Positions 49,296-61,679 are shown, numbered from the stretch's first letter. The stretch is 64,000 nt of DNA from Syngnathus acus (GCF_901709675.1 NC_051108.1:868001-932000), one strand, 5' to 3'. Notes: a model not told the origin generated them from the letters alone. Numbers and translations are program-made.

Positions 49296-52200
49296 ATGGA
49301 AGATCACCAGTCCAATAAGGACCCGGCCCGGGAGAAGATGCCTCTGCAGAGGAAGTGGGCGTCGGAGCCCTCGGCCGGCGCCAAACGGAGCACTTTTGCC
49401 GACCCGCCGGCGGCGAGGCACCGGGAGACTTCGGCGCACCAACGCAACTACGCCGGGAAGTTTCTATCCGGAGCTTCGTCGGCGGGGGCCGTGGGAGGCC
49501 CGGTGCCATCTCAAGACCCCCAGGGGCCCCTTTCGCAGGGCTTCCCGGGGGGCTACTCCTACCAACTGGGCCCGCCCTACCCTCAGCATCCGCAGACGGA
49601 ACGTTTCCACTCGGGAGCCAAACCCCAACCGGGACTGGAGGCGCACGCCTGGCCCTTCGCCGGCCAGTTGCCGTCAGACGAACTCTACCCCGTGGGACAC
49701 CCGGGTCACGCCCACTCCCACCGAGCCGGGGCGGCGGGGGGGCGGTTCCCCCGACAAAAATCTCCAAGTTTACCCAGCTCCTTTGTGACCTATTCCCAAA
49801 CGGGGCCCGACCCGGGGGACGAGGCTTACGGCAAAAAGGAGCCAAAGGCCAAAAAGCCCGGAAAGTACATTTGCTACTACTGCGGCCGGGCCTGCGCCAA
49901 GCCCAGCGTCCTGAAGAAGCACATCCGCTCGCACACGGGGGAGCGGCCGTACCCGTGCGTGCCCTGCGGCTTCTCCTTCAAAACCAAGAGCAACCTTTAC
50001 AAGCATCGCAAATCCCACGCTCACGCCATCAAGGCCGGACTGGTCCCCTTCTCCGAGCTGGCCGTTTCCCGCGGCGGCGGCGACGCGGACCGGGCGTCCT
50101 CCGGGGGCGACGTGGAGGTCCACTCCGACGGCGAGCAGAGCACCGACACGGACGAGGAAGGTGTGGAAGATGCCACCGTACTGGCAGACAAGGACCAGTC
50201 CATCACGCGGATCGCCCGTGTGGAAGATGCCACCGTACTGGCAGACAAGGACCAGTCCATCACGCGGATGGCCTTTGAGGCCGACAAGAGTCCAGGTAAG
50301 CTCAACTAACTGGACTCATCCGGAACGAATGTTCTCATCCATGCTCTCGTGCAGGTGGCGCAGAACCGGCGTACGCAGATTCGGCCGAGGAGCTGCCGGC
50401 GGGCTCCATCAAAGTGCCTATCTTGATCGTCCCCAAGTCCCGAGGGACGGAGTGTCCGCCCTTCCAGGACATCCAAGGTTGCCACCACGCGCTGACGTCG
50501 CTGGCCGGGAGACGAGGGCGTTCCCTGGACGACGGCCCTTCGCTCAAACCGCGTTTGGCTCTGAGAGCCAACGACAAGAAAGGTCGGGATTGGGACGGCG
50601 GCGCCACGCAGTCGCTCAATCTGCTCAGTCCTCACAGCAAAGGCAGCACCGACTCGGGCTACTTTTCGCGTTCCGAGAGCGCCGAGCAGCAGGTCAGCCC
50701 TCCCAATACCAACGTGAAAACGTACGAGGAGATCATGTTCGGTCGGACTTGGTACTACCAGCCCAACTCCAGGTCCAGGCAATTTGTCACGGTCGCCAAG
50801 ATCTCTGAAGATCACGTCTGTTTACGGGGGGAAGGCGGCATGTCCAGAGACATCAAACTTTATCCAGCCGGACCCGGCGGTCAGAGCGGCTCAGGACTTC
50901 TGGAACCTCCTTCGGATTCCGGGCCTCTCATCAGGAGCAACTCCATGCCGACGTCTTCTCCCGAAAACCTCAGCGTCCCCCCGGGGATTCGAGGCAGCCA
51001 CTCCTTCGACGAGATGATCACGTCGGACGATGTTCTTTATCAGCCGGGACTCCGTCGACTCCAGCGGCAGGCGGCCGTCGAACTTTTAGCCCACGAAGCC
51101 CACACGGGAGACCCCGAGGGTTCGGCCAAGAACTTGGCCAAGAAGCTGAGCGAACGCGCTCCGGCCAAAGTCAGCATGGCGGAAATGGCCACCAGAAAAA
51201 GGCGGAAGAAGAGCGTCGGGGACGACGACGACAGCCCCGACCACGGCGACAGCAGCTGCAGCGGTTCCGTGGAGATGTCCGGAGACTACGTCAGCCTGGA
51301 CGGGTCCAGAGGCACCCCCACGGGCAAAGGTTCGCTTCAGAGCCAGTCGGACAGCTTCGACACCTGCGCCAGCGTCTGCTCCGAGGACGTGGCTCTGTTT
51401 ACCGACGCCGACTGCAGGAAGGCGGCCGCGAACGTCATCTCCGTCATCCAGCACACCAACTCCCTCAGCCGACCCAATTCCTTCGACAAGTCCGAGTCCT
51501 TCGAGCAGTCCGCGTATCATCCCTCGGCCCCGTCCAGCCAGTACTCGGAACAGTCCGACTCGGATATCTTCGAAGACGCTTTGAGTCCGGAGTCGGGCCC
51601 GGCGAGAAGCGAGAGTACGGATCGGCAGCCGCAGAGCGACGGCGATTTGGCCTCCGTCTCGTCGTCGCCCGGGACGCCTTACCACGTCTCGCACAAACTG
51701 GTCCGCCAGCCCAACATCCAAGTTCCCGAGATCAGGGTCACGGACGAGAAGGACGCCGAAGCGCCCGTGGCCAAGGAGTCGGAGAAGCAGCCGGCCGAGG
51801 AGTTCCAGCTGCCGCAGAGGAGCGACACCCTCTCCCAGATGCCCTCGGAGAAGCTGCCGCCCAAGAAGAAGCGGCTGCGCCTGGCCGACATGGAGCATTC
51901 ATCCGGGGAGTCCAGTTTTGAGTCCACCTGCACCAGCTTGTCCCGTAGCCCCAGTCAGGAGAGCAACCTCTCGCACTCTTCATCCTTGGACAGAGACGAA
52001 GGCCTCAAGCTAGCCTCGCCCACCAAACAGGTAGCCAGCGCTAAGCCCGGCAAATTCAAAACAGGCATCAATTGCTTTTTGCTTTGACCCCCCCCCACAG
52101 GAGGACGCGGTTCCCGGCGGAGCTAAAGCATCCGAGTTCCTGACGGTGCCCGGCAGCGCTCGGCAGCAGAGGGAGATGAGGAGGTCGTCGTCGGAGCAGG

Positions 52201-55200
52201 CGCCGTACACGTTGCCCTCGGAGGTGCCCGAAATGCGGAGCAAGTCCTTCGACTATGGCAGCTTGTCGTCGTCGTCCAGACAAGGGGAGCTCTACACTAG
52301 CGCCTCGGCCATGAAGGAGCGCCGACGTGGATTCCTCGTCCGACAGGTAACGGAAACGTCCGGCGCGTCGTAGAGAGCTCGGTTCCTCATCTTCTCCTCT
52401 ACAGGCTTCCCTGAGTGTCTACCCGGAGGCTGTGGTCCAGGAACCAGGAGGATATGAGCTGTCAATCAAGCAGGAGAGTGTGGAGCAAGGGGCGTGGCTC
52501 GGCCTGACGACCGGCCCTCCACAGAGAAGCAGCAACGTGGCCGGCAGAACCCAAAGACTCGGGGGTAAGTTGTGGCGATGCGGTTCATCTCCAGCAGCAT
52601 GGGAGTTAAGTCGCTGGTTCTGTCGTAGGAGCTCATCAGCAACACGTTCTCCAGCACAGCATCAGCGAGGACAGCCTGCAGGAAGAACCTCACTACAGGT
52701 AGGAGCGTCCCGGGTGGGCGGAATGGCGGTTCTGGTCGAAATACAATTCTACATTTGCTTTCGTATCAGGTCGGTGCAGCATCGCCTGCAGACGCAAGGC
52801 TCCTCGTCCGAGGGAGAACATCTGGAGGTCATCCAACAGCAGCATCCCAGCGCTCCCCAATTCCTCTCTTACCAGCAGTCGGCTCTGTTCTGGAGTCAGG
52901 AGGTCAATCAGACTTCCAGACAACGGCTGAGCCTCCACAAGTTCCAGAACCGACCTCCTAATAGTTTATCGGGGAAGCAGCTGCTCCAAGATGGAAAACC
53001 GGACCAAGAGCAAAACCCGGCGGCCTCCCTCTCCTCCGACAACACGGCGGGGACACCGCAGCAGATCCGACCCATGTTTGCCGCCACCCAGAACCACGCG
53101 GGCTCTCTGCCTTTACTGGTTCCCGTGCGCGTACCAACTCACGTGCCGACGTACGCTAGCTTGATGTACACCAGCGTTAGCCAGATGCTAGCTCACGGTC
53201 CGAAGAGAGGTTCAGTTGGCGACGATGGAGGTCCAAACGGAGCGGGATTCAACCTGGCGCACTTCCTGGGACAGACGGACGGAACAATGCTGCGCCCACC
53301 TCACTGGAGGCCTTCAGCTTGCGGGCCCAACACGGGAATTCCTCTGTCGCTCACGTCGGGTACCGTGTCCACCACGGACGCCTCGGGCTCCGGCCTGGGA
53401 GGCGGCAAGAGGATGCTCTCCCCCACCAGTTCCGTGGAGCTCTTTATCGAGACCAAGCAGCAGAAGCGGGTGAAGGAGGAGAGGATGTTTGGGCAGATGG
53501 TGAAGGAGTTGAGCGCCGTGGAGCTGAGCGGCGCCGACACGAGCGGCGGGCTCGAGGAGGGGCCCGCTTCCGTCCCCGTTCCCGTGCGTTCTTCCGCCCA
53601 CCACCAGCCCCACGTACCTCGGCAGGAAAGCTTCACCCCTCCTCTTCAGATCGTCACGGACTCCTCACCCGCGTGGTCGTGCGGCCGAGACTCGCCCGAG
53701 GAGCTCGACGTGGACGAGTCCCGCGCCGCCGTCTGCTCCAACGACGCAGAAGATGCCATCGAGCGGCCCGGTCGAGTCCCGGCGGCCAACCTGCTGGTTC
53801 AGTTGGCCGTCCGCCAGAGTCCGGGACTTTCCCGAGCGACGGGACGGACTCTGCTGCTCGCCGACGCGTCCGAGACTCAGCACTTTTTCCAGTTCCCGAG
53901 CCTGCGCACCAACAGCCGGGTCAGCTGGTGTTTCCTCAACTACACCAAACCCAACAGCGCTCAGGCCGAGCCCCGGAGCTCCATCTACAGCTCCTGGTGC
54001 GTCAGCTCCTACAATCCCAACCCTCTCAACCTCAGCACCAAGGCGGCGCTGGCCCTGCTCAGGTCCAAACAGCGGAGGAGCACCGACCTCCTGTACGCCA
54101 CGGCCGCCACCTCGCCGCCGACTTCGGGGAAACTGGTGTCGTCCGTGGCTTGGAAGCTCAGGTTTGATCAGGTACGCTGGCAAAGTCCACTCTTCTCACG
54201 CGAGGAGATCAACGGAGAATGACGCGCTTTGTTTTCCCGCAGCTAAAACCCGAGCTGATGCCGGTGGACGTCGGCCATTTCGGAAGGAAGATGAAGGATC
54301 GTCCGAAGGAGGAACACGCGGAGAAGGACGTGTCGATCAAACGCGGCGGCGGCGGGGCCGAGCCGACTCGCATCAAAATCTTCGAAGGCGGGTACGTTCG
54401 AATTTAGAACAGGAAGCCATCTGGAGCCCCGAATGACTCGTGAGTGAACTTGAAAGACATCTGCTGAAAGCGACACTTGCACTTTTCCAGCTCCTTCTTT
54501 GAGTCAGCCACCACAGAGACAGACGTCTGCTAAAGACAAAGACAGCTGGCTCGCTATTGTTCTTTTCCTCGTGAGCTTTTTCTCACCAGTGTCTCCGTCT
54601 CACGGGGGGGTACCTCGCTTTACGGCCGAGATCCGTTCCCACCTCGCTTTGCGCTCGAGTCCAAAACTTCGTAGCTCCTCGCGCTAAGTTCAGGCAGGTA
54701 ACGCCAGCCGGACGAACGGGACGGGAAGCGTCTCGGTGAGTCAGACGCCGTCGGAACATTCTGGACGTTCTCCAGTGTTCCGACAAGGGACGGAAATTTC
54801 CCCTCCGTGATGCACGCCGGACAGCTTTTAATAAGTTTTGGAAAACTTGAGCTTGTATTGCTGACTGTAACGTTTTTTATCATTCCCGTGCAGGTACAAG
54901 TCCAACGAGGACTACGTGTACGTGCGCGGGCGAGGTCGGGGCAAGTACATCTGCGAGGAGTGCGGCATCCGCTGCAAGAAGCCCAGCATGCTGAAGAAGC
55001 ACATCCGCACGCACACCGACGTGCGGCCCTACGTCTGCAAGTTCTGCAACTTTGCCTTCAAGACCAAAGGTGGACCTTTTGGTCTCACAAATCCGTCTCG
55101 CCGGTCAAATGTCGGTCGTTTGGCTTACACGAATCCGTGTGTGCAGGTAATCTGACCAAGCACATGAAATCAAAAGCTCACCTGAAGAAGTGTTTGGAGT

Positions 55201-57074
55201 TGGGCGTGTCCACGTCTTTGGTGGACGACGGCGAGGCCGACGACGCCGGTGAGCGCAATTTGAGCGCTCCCGTCACCCGCATTTGTTTTGCCCCTCAAGT
55301 TGACAGCGTTTGCTTCTCGCAGACGTCGGCGAGGAAGCCGGCGTACGACGCAAGGCCACCACGGAGCATCAGTTCTCCGACGCCGACGACTCGGAGGAAG
55401 ACGGCGACGAGGTGGACGACGAAGACGACGAGGACGACGACTGCGACGGGGACTCCACGCCCAGGACCTTGTCCCGCTCGGCCAGCCCGTACGGCGTCGC
55501 TGCGGCGACGGGCGCCCCGCAGCCCTCCCCGCCTCTCTTCGGGTACTTCACCACCCTCCCTAGCATCTGCATCACGCCGCAGGGGGCGCCGGAGCACCCG
55601 CCGCCGCCGCCCCCCATGGACCAAGACCTCTCGCAGGATGTCCCCTCGCCGTCTTCCCGCCTCTCCTCCCCCAGGGCGGACTACTCGGGCTGCCCGTCCC
55701 CCGTCTCTCCTTGCTTGTCACCGTCAAGCCGCCAGTACCTCTCGCCTCGGCGGGACGCGTCGCCGCTGCGCCACCTGTCGCCCAAACGGGACGCGGGGCT
55801 TTGTCGGCGCGAGCTGTCCCCCAGGAGGGGGCACATGTCGCTGCTCGCCCCCACCTCTCCCGGGAAGCGAGACCTGTCGCCACGAGGGCGCCACAAGGCC
55901 ATGATACGGTCGCACTCACCTCGTCGTGGACTTCATCAGCACCTCCTCCTGCATAGGTCAGAACAGTCACAATCTGTAAACTTAAAGTAGGTGCCATGTG
56001 GCTTTTTTTCCTCCTTTGTGTACTGAACGTCTTTGTTGCGTCTTGCAGTCAGCAGGGCGGCTCACGAGGCCTGAGATCGGCTCAACTCGCCGGGCTGCTG
56101 AGTCAGGCGGACTTGGGCCCTCGAGGACCTCGCAGGACCGCCGGTGCCGAAATGGACACGGTAAGTCCAGCCGGAGATGGCCTTGTAGCTTCGACTGTCC
56201 AATGTCGTCCCTCTCAAAGCTGCCCTATGGCGCCCTCTTCTGGCTAGTCAGCATAAAACGACGTTTTCTCATTCATATGGAACTCGACTGAAATTGTTGC
56301 TTTTATTTCAGGAATGTGTGCCAGGTTCTCCAGGGGGGCTAGAGCATCCTGGTAACCGTGGTAACCAATCCAGCCCACCCCATCAGGTCCTATTCAGTCA
56401 CCTCCCTCTCCATTCACAACTGCAGGTACTTCATGTGTGGCTATTTTACATTTATTTTTTACAAGAAATATTTGAAAAAACATATTTGATTGAATTTCCC
56501 ATATTTAATTCTATTTGACGGTTCCTTTGTGTGTGATGTGATAAATACCGTGAGCTATGTTTTATTTTTGCGTCAGGTGCGGTCTACGTTCCCGATGATT
56601 CCCATCGGCGGGATCCAGATGGTCCACGCTGGGCCCACGTCACTCAGCGCACCGCTGGGCCAGCAGGGGGCGCAGCAGGCCGCATCTCGCCTTCCGCCGC
56701 GCTCTTCGGAGGACGTCGAAAGCCTGGAGGCCTCCGCCGCTTTGGAAAGAGTAGGCGGGGCGTCATCGGGGTCTCCACCCCTTGTGGCGGAAGTCGTCAG
56801 GGAACAAGAGGAGAGCATCCGAACGTGCACCAAAGCCATCGCCTCGTTGCGCATCGACCCCGACGAACACGGCGACGGGAGGCCAGCGGGGCGGGAGCGC
56901 GTTGGGGGGCCGCCACACTCTGCTTCCTTGGCGGAGGAAGGACAACCTGGGCGCTCGCCGCCCTCTCCGGTGCCACCTTGGGCCCAGCACTTTAGCGCCC
57001 CCCCGCGTTGCCCCTCGCCACGGACACCCGCAGACGCCTCGCAAAGCACACAGAGCAGGCCGGACGGCTCGTAG
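49296..57074 (+). CDS. hivep2: HIVEP zinc finger 2 (Schnurri-2), ZAS-family transcription factor
   Basis: Large nuclear DNA-binding protein that recognises NF-kB-like sites and acts in BMP/SMAD signalling, brain and immune regulation. Coding exons: 49296-50295, 50355-52030, 52101-52346, 52405-52564, 52629-52698, 52770-54171, 54243-54391, 54894-55069, 55147-55248, 55323-55956, 56049-56160, 56312-56425 and 56577-57074, total 2112 aa (human 2446). All are GT-AG and phases close. The N-terminal C2H2 pair is at about residues 191-245 ([20 protein letters not shown]). The C-terminal pair follows [20 protein letters not shown] at about 1585-1640 and is followed by an acidic run and SPRR/SPKR repeats. 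[51 protein letters not shown] and [10 protein letters not shown] mark HIVEP2 rather than HIVEP1 or 3. The start is the first in-frame ATG after a stop. Confidence 0.95.
50163..50276 (+). repeat. 57-bp in-frame tandem duplication in hivep2
   Basis: Two head-to-tail copies (50163-50219 and 50220-50276) encode [19 protein letters not shown] and [19 protein letters not shown], residues 290-308 and 309-327. The DNA copies are identical except at the last few bases, so the duplication is recent. It lies just after the conserved [12 protein letters not shown] segment. Confidence 0.93.
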
Positions 57075-58300
57075 ACGTGCATGAGCGCAACTCAACGTTT
57101 TGCACAATTTACTCGCTTTCTTTCTGGAATTACACACGCACAAGCACACACAAAAACATCAACACACACACACACATGGGCATGTACACACACCATACAC
57201 ACGTGCAAACAGACACATAGAGATGTTATTGAAACATTTTGAAAAAGGTGCGTGCCTGCGTGCAGTTGTGGGGGGCCGGCCAGCTTCAAGGCAGTCAAGT
57301 GGTACTTTATAAGAACAACAATAATAATGCTGAAAATAAAAATAATAATAATCCGCCCCGTGTGCCTTTGCTGGCTGCTTGTGCTCGTTTCAGCAGTCAC
57401 CTGATCAACTTCAAGCCCCGCCCCCCCCCCCTCCTCCTTTTCTCCCAGTCTGGACAAGCGATGTGAAGTGACAAATTCTTCTGATGTACGGTTGCACTAA
57501 AACGTATTTTTATAGGAGTGAAAAGGCTTTTTTTTGTGTACAGCAACAGCAACAACAATTGAATAATGCTATTTATGATGATGAATATTGTTCCTATGTT
57601 TGATAAATTGTACATTTTGATTTCTGTGGTGGCTGCCTTTTTCTGTCACACATACTTTTATTGCTGACATCAGTGATACATATTCATAACCTGAACATAT
57701 GTCAACAATATTTAGCCTTCATCGATTCAATCTATAATCGAAACATAACCATACATTTGCCTTGAGTCCTTTTGGCTTGTATATTTTCTGCTTCTTTTTC
57801 TTGTCATCATTTTACAAATATTTTCCCAAATTCAACTGTCCCTCCCTCTCCTTGTGTATGTCTGACTTTTAAAACAAACTTCTTTCTTTCAAAATTAGCT
57901 TGAATCCGCAAAAACGAGCGTTAAATGTACATATATACATATACATACATGTCGTGTACATGAAGAGTGTGTGAGTAGTTTTTTTGTATTCAAAAATATT
58001 TTTTTTATTATTTATTATTGACGTCATTCCAAGTCTCTGAATGACGACAATATGCATTTGTATGAAAGCGTGCGTGCGTGCGCGTCTCTTTTTTTTTTTT
58101 TTTTTCTACCTGGCGAAGGCCAGGTGAGTGTGTAGACGTGACGCGCTTATGAAAAGAAGGTTCGGTGTCGTGCTGGTAGAAATCCCAATACTCTCACAAA
58201 TACGTGTGCGTGGGCGTGTGTGTACGATGACGCAAACAAACATCAGTTGCTGTTTTCAAATAAATGGAAATGAAAAAAGTTGTGTGCGTTCTACACTGAA
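57075..58300 (+). other. hivep2 3' untranslated region
   Basis: AT-rich sequence with a CA-rich stretch (57.12-57.22 kb), poly-T runs and several candidate AATAAA signals, for example near 57.34 kb and at 58259-58264. No coding potential is seen. The length suits the long 3' UTR of HIVEP genes; which signal is used cannot be told. Confidence 0.5.
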
Positions 58301-58830
58301 TTACTCCCTGAGCGAGAATATTTACGAGCGCTCCCCCGCCACCCGTAAAAAAAAACCCTTTTTATTTCATATTTAATACAGAAAAGTATCGCGAAACGAT
58401 CATGGTATTGTGGCCGAACGGTGTAATTAATTCTACGCTTGAATTCCGTGCCGCGATGGTTGACGTGAAGCCTCCTGTCCACCAGGCGGCGACACAGAAA
58501 TTCCGCTCTGCTCCTACATTGGTGTGCAGTCGAAGAATAGGTCGAAGAACTTTCCATTTTTCATTCTTTGGACTTTTTTTTGTCTTATCTGTGAAGACAA
58601 ATTCTTCACGGAGACCTATAAAATGCACAGCAGAAGCAGCAGTCTTCTTGTCGTCTGCATGTCATGTTTTGACGTGTGTCGTGCATGAGTTGATCCTTGA
58701 AAGCTAGCCGGCAACTAGCATAGCATTAGGACTGCTTCGTGGCACCTTGCAAGTTAGTCAACAGACGTTTGCATCGTTTTTCTGCCAACAAAAAAGCGTG
58801 GTCAGGCCGTTTATTCTTGTCCACGTCAAG

Positions 58831-58869
58831 ATGGCAGCCGCCTGCGTGAATCGCCCCGTTACCTGCTGA
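58831..58869 (+). promoter_or_regulatory. Upstream ORF in rnaseh1 leader
   Basis: ATG in a strong context (A at -3, G at +4) opens a 12-codon frame (MAAACVNRPVTC) that stops five bases before the first rnaseh1 ATG. In mammals an upstream ORF at this place lowers use of the mitochondrial start of RNASEH1; the same role is inferred here. Confidence 0.6.
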
Positions 58870-58874
58870 CTGTC

Positions 58875-60367
58875 ATGCTGAGACTAGCTCGTCTTTTCAG
58901 GGCAGTGACGTTGACGAGAAGCGTTTGCGACACCTCCGTGGACGACATGGCCAAGGGGAAGTTTTTCTACGCCGTGAGGAAAGGATTGCAACCAGGTGTC
59001 TACAACTCCTGGTGAGAGACCATTTCCGAGTTGAGATCTCAACCTACTAATGCAAAATAAGAGATGTTCAATGGCTCCATTTTGTTTGCTTTGCAGGGAT
59101 GAGTGTAAGGCCCAGGTGGACAAATTCCCAGCAGCTTCTTATAAGAAGTTTGCCTCCGAGAAGGACGCGTGGGCTTTTGTTCGAGGAATTCAACCTTCTG
59201 CGGTACCACAGCAACCCAAAGGTCAGGACTGCACTGCATTGTTTTGGAGAATGTTCTCCTGATGTCCCTGTTTTTGTTTTTTCTTTAGCAGTGGAACCGG
59301 ATGTTTATTTGCTCCCCAAAAGGGGTCCTGAGCCTTTGGAGTACATCCCGCTCGGTAAGAAGAGAAGTCACGTTGATGAAGACGACGACGAGAAGGAGGA
59401 GAAGAAGCAGCAGGAGGAGACTTCCGTGCCGTCCAAGCGCATCAAACCCAACCAAAGCTCATCTTCGGACGACAAAGATGGATTCACATACATGGGTAAT
59501 GCGTGTGTGTGTTGGGTTGTGCGTGCCTTTCTGCAATTCAGACTTTTCGATCTCTTGTGGTGGGTGTGCGCGTGCAGGCGACGCCGTGGTGGTTTACACG
59601 GACGGCTGCTGCTCCTTCAACGGCAGACGCGGCGCTCGGGCCGGCATCGGCGTCTACTGGGGCCCCCAGCATCCTCTGTGAGGAGACTCCAGCACGCTAG
59701 GAATCCATCAATGTGAAAAAAATAATCCACGTTTTTTTTCAGGAATGTTGCCGAGCCACTGCAGGGGAGACAAACCAACCAACGTGCAGAAATCAAGGCA
59801 AGTTTTGGAATGTAGGCTGGGGAAGGGTTAACAAAAAAAAATATCTTTGCTTGCGTATGCACCAGGCAGCATGCATGGCGCTGCAACAGGCCAGTGAGCA
59901 AAAGATCAAGAAGCTGCTGGTCTACACAGACAGCATGTTCACCATCAACGGTGAGTGCGTTTCAATTCTTGCCCGCTCCAAACAAGGCGCTAAAAGCACT
60001 GCCTCTTCTTTAGGCATCACCAAGTGGGTGAAGAACTGGAAGCTGAACGGTTGGCAGCTCAAGTCGGGCGGCAGCGTCACCAACAGAGACGACTTTGAGG
60101 AGCTGGACCGCCTCTGCGGCCAGCTGGAGGTGGTCTGGGTACGCTTCAGAAAACTCGCCCATAGATATTTTGCAAATGTCTGCTTTCTGAGGGCTGTTAC
60201 GGAACAAAACAGAAACATGTTGGTGCAATTTGAAATCAGATTGTTTTTGAATGTGGCAGATGCACATCCCCGGCCACGCGGGCTACAAAGGCAACGAGGA
60301 AGCAGACAGGCTGTCCAGAGAAGGAGCGGCAAAATCCAAGCCGGAGCTCCACCCAGCGTCGCCGTGA
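58875..60367 (+). CDS. rnaseh1: Ribonuclease H1
   Basis: Endonuclease that cuts the RNA strand of RNA-DNA hybrids, in nucleus and mitochondria. Coding exons: 58875-59011, 59097-59221, 59289-59495, 59578-59677, 59743-59797, 59866-59950, 60014-60138 and 60260-60367, total 313 aa (human 286). The N-terminus [17 protein letters not shown] looks like a mitochondrial targeting peptide. A second in-frame ATG at 58947 (Met25) would give the nuclear form. The hybrid-binding domain follows (FFYAVRKG to DAWAFVRG, about 29-70). The linker is long and charged, with an acidic run and basic KKRSH and PSKRIK patches. The RNase H domain keeps its catalytic acids: [21 protein letters not shown] and NEEADRL, with the His of PGHAG. 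One intron is GC-AG; the rest are GT-AG. Confidence 0.97.
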
Positions 60368-60449
60368 GCGCCCGCATTTTGCTCCGCCGAGGTTTCTTTG
60401 TGTTAACCGAGGCCATCGTTCTTAATCACTGTTCTTTTATTCGTTTTGC

Positions 60450-60455
60450 AATAAA
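60450..60455 (+). terminator. rnaseh1 polyadenylation signal
   Basis: AATAAA about 83 bases past the stop codon, followed by a T/GT-rich stretch. Confidence 0.75.
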
Positions 60456-60526
60456 CTTGTTTTCCGCCTCATCCTGGTCTCGGTTAGTTTTTGATGTAGC
60501 GTGAAGACCAACTTTGCTGTTCCCAG

Positions 60527-61330
60527 GACGAGGCGAGGAAGAGCAAGGCCACAACTGTAGTGGAGGACAAGGTAGGGATGATCCATTTTGAGATGGCTTC
60601 TTCTGACCACCAGGGGGAGCCCTAAACTTGCAGAGGTTTGCCTTTTTTGTTGTTTCCTTGCTTCTTTTGTTCATCTTCAAGTTTATTGGTTGGATGGAAA
60701 CAAAAATGTCAAATCTTCTCCACTCTGCGCGTTCCTGGCAGCGAGCAGAGTGCCTGGCTGCAGGCAGAGAGAGAGAGAGCGCCTCTCGCAGGTCAGAGGT
60801 CATCTGCACGCTCACCCCCCCTTACCGGTGCCGCCTCATTAGCAACGCCGCCGCTTTGCTGCCATGGAAACGCGGTGGCGGCCCCGCTGGAGGGAAGGAA
60901 CAAGTGCAACGTGGAGGAAGTCGACAGCCGATGCGTGAAGTTTTTCCACTTTCTGCGGGCGGGATATTCTGCCGAGGTCGGCGCTCACTCAGAACCCGCG
61001 GCCACAAAACTTCACTTCTGTCCAAAGCCGTGACGGCAGACAGACACATTCTCAACTTTTCACTCGAGTTCGACTCAGCCGCACTGGACCGTACCCGCCG
61101 GGCTCGGTCACCGAGGCCAGACATCTGTGTTTGCCAATCGCATTGGTGGGGTCACGTGACCTTCGAAATAAAATGTTCAGTTAAAATAAAGGATGGTTGC
61201 TTATAGATTCCGCATAAAACATTGGATCCAGTCAAATATAGTCAAATTAATTGACAGCAAATTGTCGAGCAGGCTCTTTTGCCATCATGACTTTTTTCTC
61301 TCTTCCTCACAGGCCTTCAAATTGTGACAG
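60527..61330 (+). other. Exon-like fragments downstream of rnaseh1
   Basis: Two short blocks have splice signals on both sides: 60527-60571 (CCCAG|GAC to AAG|GTAGGG, 45 bases) and about 61314-61338 (CACAG|GCC to AAG|GTAAGA). Joined, they read DEARKSKATTVVEDK-AFKL-stop. A GT inside the last rnaseh1 codons (60364) could splice to the first block, but that join shifts the frame and stops within 12 codons. They may be minor alternative 3' exons or chance. The rest of 60.46-61.68 kb shows nothing I can assign. Confidence 0.25.
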
Positions 61331-61679
61331 TTGAAGGTAAGACGTGTTTTTTTTTCTCACTTTTGGAGCTTGGCTTCATTCTTTGCAAGGACCAAAGGCT
61401 TGACGTCTTTTTTATTAATAACAAACGTAAAAAAATGTAAATATATATATATATATATATTATTTTTTTTACTGCACAGGCGCAACGTGACCAAATGGAG
61501 TCGACACAGCAGCAAGGTTTGATTGAAAACAACGATTTTGTTTTTCACCACACTTCCAGAGCAACACCTATGTTTAAAATATTTCTCGTTTTATAAGTCT
61601 GCTGCGCTTCACATTCCTCAATTAAGAAAAGTCATATTCCCTCATGTCAATCATAGTCAAACAAAAAAGTGGACAGGGA

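Noticed and set aside
49355-50278. 307-codon plus-strand open frame overlapping hivep2 exon 1
   Set aside because: Wrong-frame shadow of the hivep2 coding exon.
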